In this document: in pieces, positions 62,717-64,000 of the stretch
Numbering within the stretch: the stretch's first letter is position 1
Layout: every line of letters begins with the position of its first letter
NCBI GenBank assembly: GCA_023449855.1
Contig: JAEXHR010000085.1
Span: 1-64,000 of the forward strand
Origin: Pseudomonadota bacterium
GTDB taxonomy: Bacteria; Pseudomonadota; Alphaproteobacteria; Rhizobiales; Xanthobacteraceae
Direction: 5' to 3'
Length of the DNA stretch: 64,000 nt
Translations under genes and position numbers: made by a program
Notes under the pieces: generated by a model
What the model was told of the DNA's origin: nothing
Databases searched by the model: none
The model's input: the letters and a program-made list of their open reading frames with translations, nothing else

Positions 62717-63655
62717 TCAACCGTTCTTCTGCTTGATGAGCGCAATCAGCGCGGCATCGCGCTGCTTGACGAGATCGGTACGTGAGCGGCCCGCGGCTTC
62801 GTGGGCAACGCCTTCGATCAGCTGCGCATTGACCTCAGGCCCGAGCTGCGGCGTGCCGAGATCGCGCCACCAGTCTTCCATCGCCGGTCCGATGTGATCG
62901 AGAAAGTGCTTCATGCCGCCTTCGCCGCCGGCGAGACTGAAGATCATATGCGGCCCCATGATCGCCCAGCGCAGCCCCGGCCCTTGCGCGATGGCCGTAT
63001 CGACATCCTCGACGCTGGCTATCCCGCTCGCCACCGCATGCACGGCCTCGCGCCACAGCGCGGCCTGAAGACGATTGGCCAGATGGCCGGGCACTTCCTT
63101 GTTGAGCCGGATCGGCGCCTTGCCGGCGCGGCGATAGAAGGCGTCGAGCCAGACCAGCACATCGGGCGACGTCGTCTTGCCGCCGACGATCTCGACCAGC
63201 GGAACGAGATGCGGCGGATTGAAGGGATGACCGACGGCAAAGCGCTCGGGTGTCTTCAAGCCCTCCTGCAATTCGCTCATCACCAGACCTGACGTGCTCG
63301 ACGCCACGATGACATCGGGCTTCAGGCTCGCTTCGAGCTCAGCATAAAGCTTTCTTTTGACATCGGCACGTTCGGGGCCGCTTTCCTGCACGAATTCGAC
63401 CTCACGGACGGCGTCCGCGAGATCGGATGAAGAGCGCCAAGGCTTCGGTGTGCTCTCCTTGGCGACACCGAGCGCGACCAGCCCTTGCCAGGCATTGCCG
63501 ATCAGATCGCGCGTGGCAGCCTCGGCGGATGGCTGCGGGTCGTAGATGGTAACGTCATAGCCATGGGCCAGAAACAGCGCGGCCCAGCTGGCGCCAATGG
63601 TGCCCGATCCCACCACAGCAATGCGACGAACGGCCTCCGGTGCAATCAACAGCAT
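62717..63655 (-). CDS. 3-hydroxyacyl-CoA-dehydrogenase-like enzyme, probable L-carnitine dehydrogenase
   Basis: A 312-residue NAD-dependent enzyme. The N-terminal Rossmann motif is IAVVGSGTIGASWAALFLAHG, followed by IYDPQP. The catalytic-region motif GHPFNPPHLVPLVEIVGG is strongly typical of the carnitine-dehydrogenase/lambda-crystallin group. It would oxidise L-carnitine to 3-dehydrocarnitine, which the downstream BKACE enzyme could cleave. Alternatives are other 3-hydroxy acids. The Shine-Dalgarno sequence before the ATG is weak. Confidence 0.85.
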   Translation of the reverse strand: MLLIAPEAVRRIAVVGSGTIGASWAALFLAHGYDVTIYDPQPSAEAATRDLIGNAWQGLVALGVAKESTPKPWRSSSDLADAVREVEFVQESGPERADVKRKLYAELEASLKPDVIVASSTSGLVMSELQEGLKTPERFAVGHPFNPPHLVPLVEIVGGKTTSPDVLVWLDAFYRRAGKAPIRLNKEVPGHLANRLQAALWREAVHAVASGIASVEDVDTAIAQGPGLRWAIMGPHMIFSLAGGEGGMKHFLDHIGPAMEDWWRDLGTPQLGPEVNAQLIEGVAHEAAGRSRTDLVKQRDAALIALIKQKNG

Positions 63656-63770
63656 ATGTGTTTTACTCTGCGTGAGCGTTTCCCTGCTCCGCAGTTTGGC
63701 AACTCATTTCGCGGCGGGCAATCGCATTCCGCGCGGCCACGCCATACCCGCAGGCACAGCTGGAGCCGGA

Positions 63771-64000
63771 CTAGGCGCCGGCGCAGGCCGCGTGCGGTTT
63801 GGTTACGCGTTCCGTCGATACCGGGAAGCGTGCGAGCTTCCCGGCCGGGCGCGTCGGCCGCAGCACGAGATCGCCGCCGCAATTCGGGCAGAGGCCGCCG
63901 AGCCGTGCGTCGGCGCAATCGGCGCAGAACGTGCACTCAAAGGTGCAGATGCGTGCCCGCGGATCGCCATTGGGAAGGTCGCGGTCGCAGCATTCGCAAT
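63771..64000 (-). CDS. Partial small zinc-ribbon-like protein, DUF1272 type (5' end outside window)
   Basis: The C-terminal 75 residues of a frame that enters from the right edge. Seven cysteines occur in CECCDRD, CTFECTFCADC and CPNCGG, giving two CxxC-type metal-binding pairs, followed by a basic RPTRPAGKL. This matches DUF1272-like proteins of unknown function. The start is beyond the window, and a tag stop lies at 63771-63773. It is leftward, upstream of the carnitine pair, but its promoter link is unknown. Confidence 0.75.
   Translation of the reverse strand, partial: CECCDRDLPNGDPRARICTFECTFCADCADARLGGLCPNCGGDLVLRPTRPAGKLARFPVSTERVTKPHAACAGA

Overview
The window looks like a chromosomal segment from an alphaproteobacterium of the Bradyrhizobium/Rhodopseudomonas/Tardiphaga group (Nitrobacteraceae). 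The evidence is the high GC, several intergenic palindromic repeat families that I associate with this group, and the gene content. I identified it by eye; no database search was possible.

Region 1 (1-7 kb): the 3' tip of a gene, two divergent paralogous MarR regulators sharing operator-like palindromes, and a complete branched-chain amino-acid-type ABC importer (binding protein, livH, livM, livG, livF). Region 2 (7-20 kb): a catabolic and scavenging set. It holds a D-threonine-aldolase-type PLP enzyme, a dipeptide/oligopeptide ABC importer (binding protein, two permeases, one fused double ATPase), a DAO-family FAD oxidoreductase, a glyoxalase-like protein, and an operon of kinase, class-III PLP enzyme and M20 peptidase. 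That operon resembles hydroxylysine-kinase/phospho-lyase chemistry. Region 3 (20-22.6 kb): an MscS channel and several small secreted or membrane proteins.

Region 4 (22.6-43.3 kb): a Wzx/Wzy-type exopolysaccharide locus. It includes UDP-glucose dehydrogenase, an FkbM methyltransferase, an initiating sugar-phosphate transferase, a PPP-type phosphatase, a polysaccharide export protein, an outer-membrane barrel, a Wzc-like tyrosine kinase, a polymerase-like protein, glycosyltransferases, two acyltransferases, a flippase, a secreted GH10 glycanase and a WecG-type transferase.

Region 5 (43.3-58.4 kb): a giant (about 3740 aa) two-partner-secretion adhesin without a partner transporter in the window. 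Next to it are a FecR anti-sigma factor, an ECF sigma factor and a secreted STN-domain protein that has no TonB-receptor barrel, plus a decayed serine hydrolase. The segment is bracketed by an inverted copy of a roughly 42-bp repeat. The arrangement resembles the Pseudomonas PUMA3 (Vre) cell-surface signalling system and is the most interesting part of the window.

Region 6 (58.4-64 kb): a type-I-secreted RTX glycanase with about 94-residue internal repeats, a likely carnitine-catabolism pair (BKACE enzyme and carnitine-type dehydrogenase), and a partial DUF1272-like gene at the edge.

Regions 4-6 together look like a surface-matrix locus: polymer synthesis and export, two glycanases that could trim the polymer, and a large adhesin under its own surface-signalling sigma factor. 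Palindromic repeats sit at or against stop codons through the first 24 kb. I saw none inside 24.1-43.3 kb or 43.4-58.3 kb.
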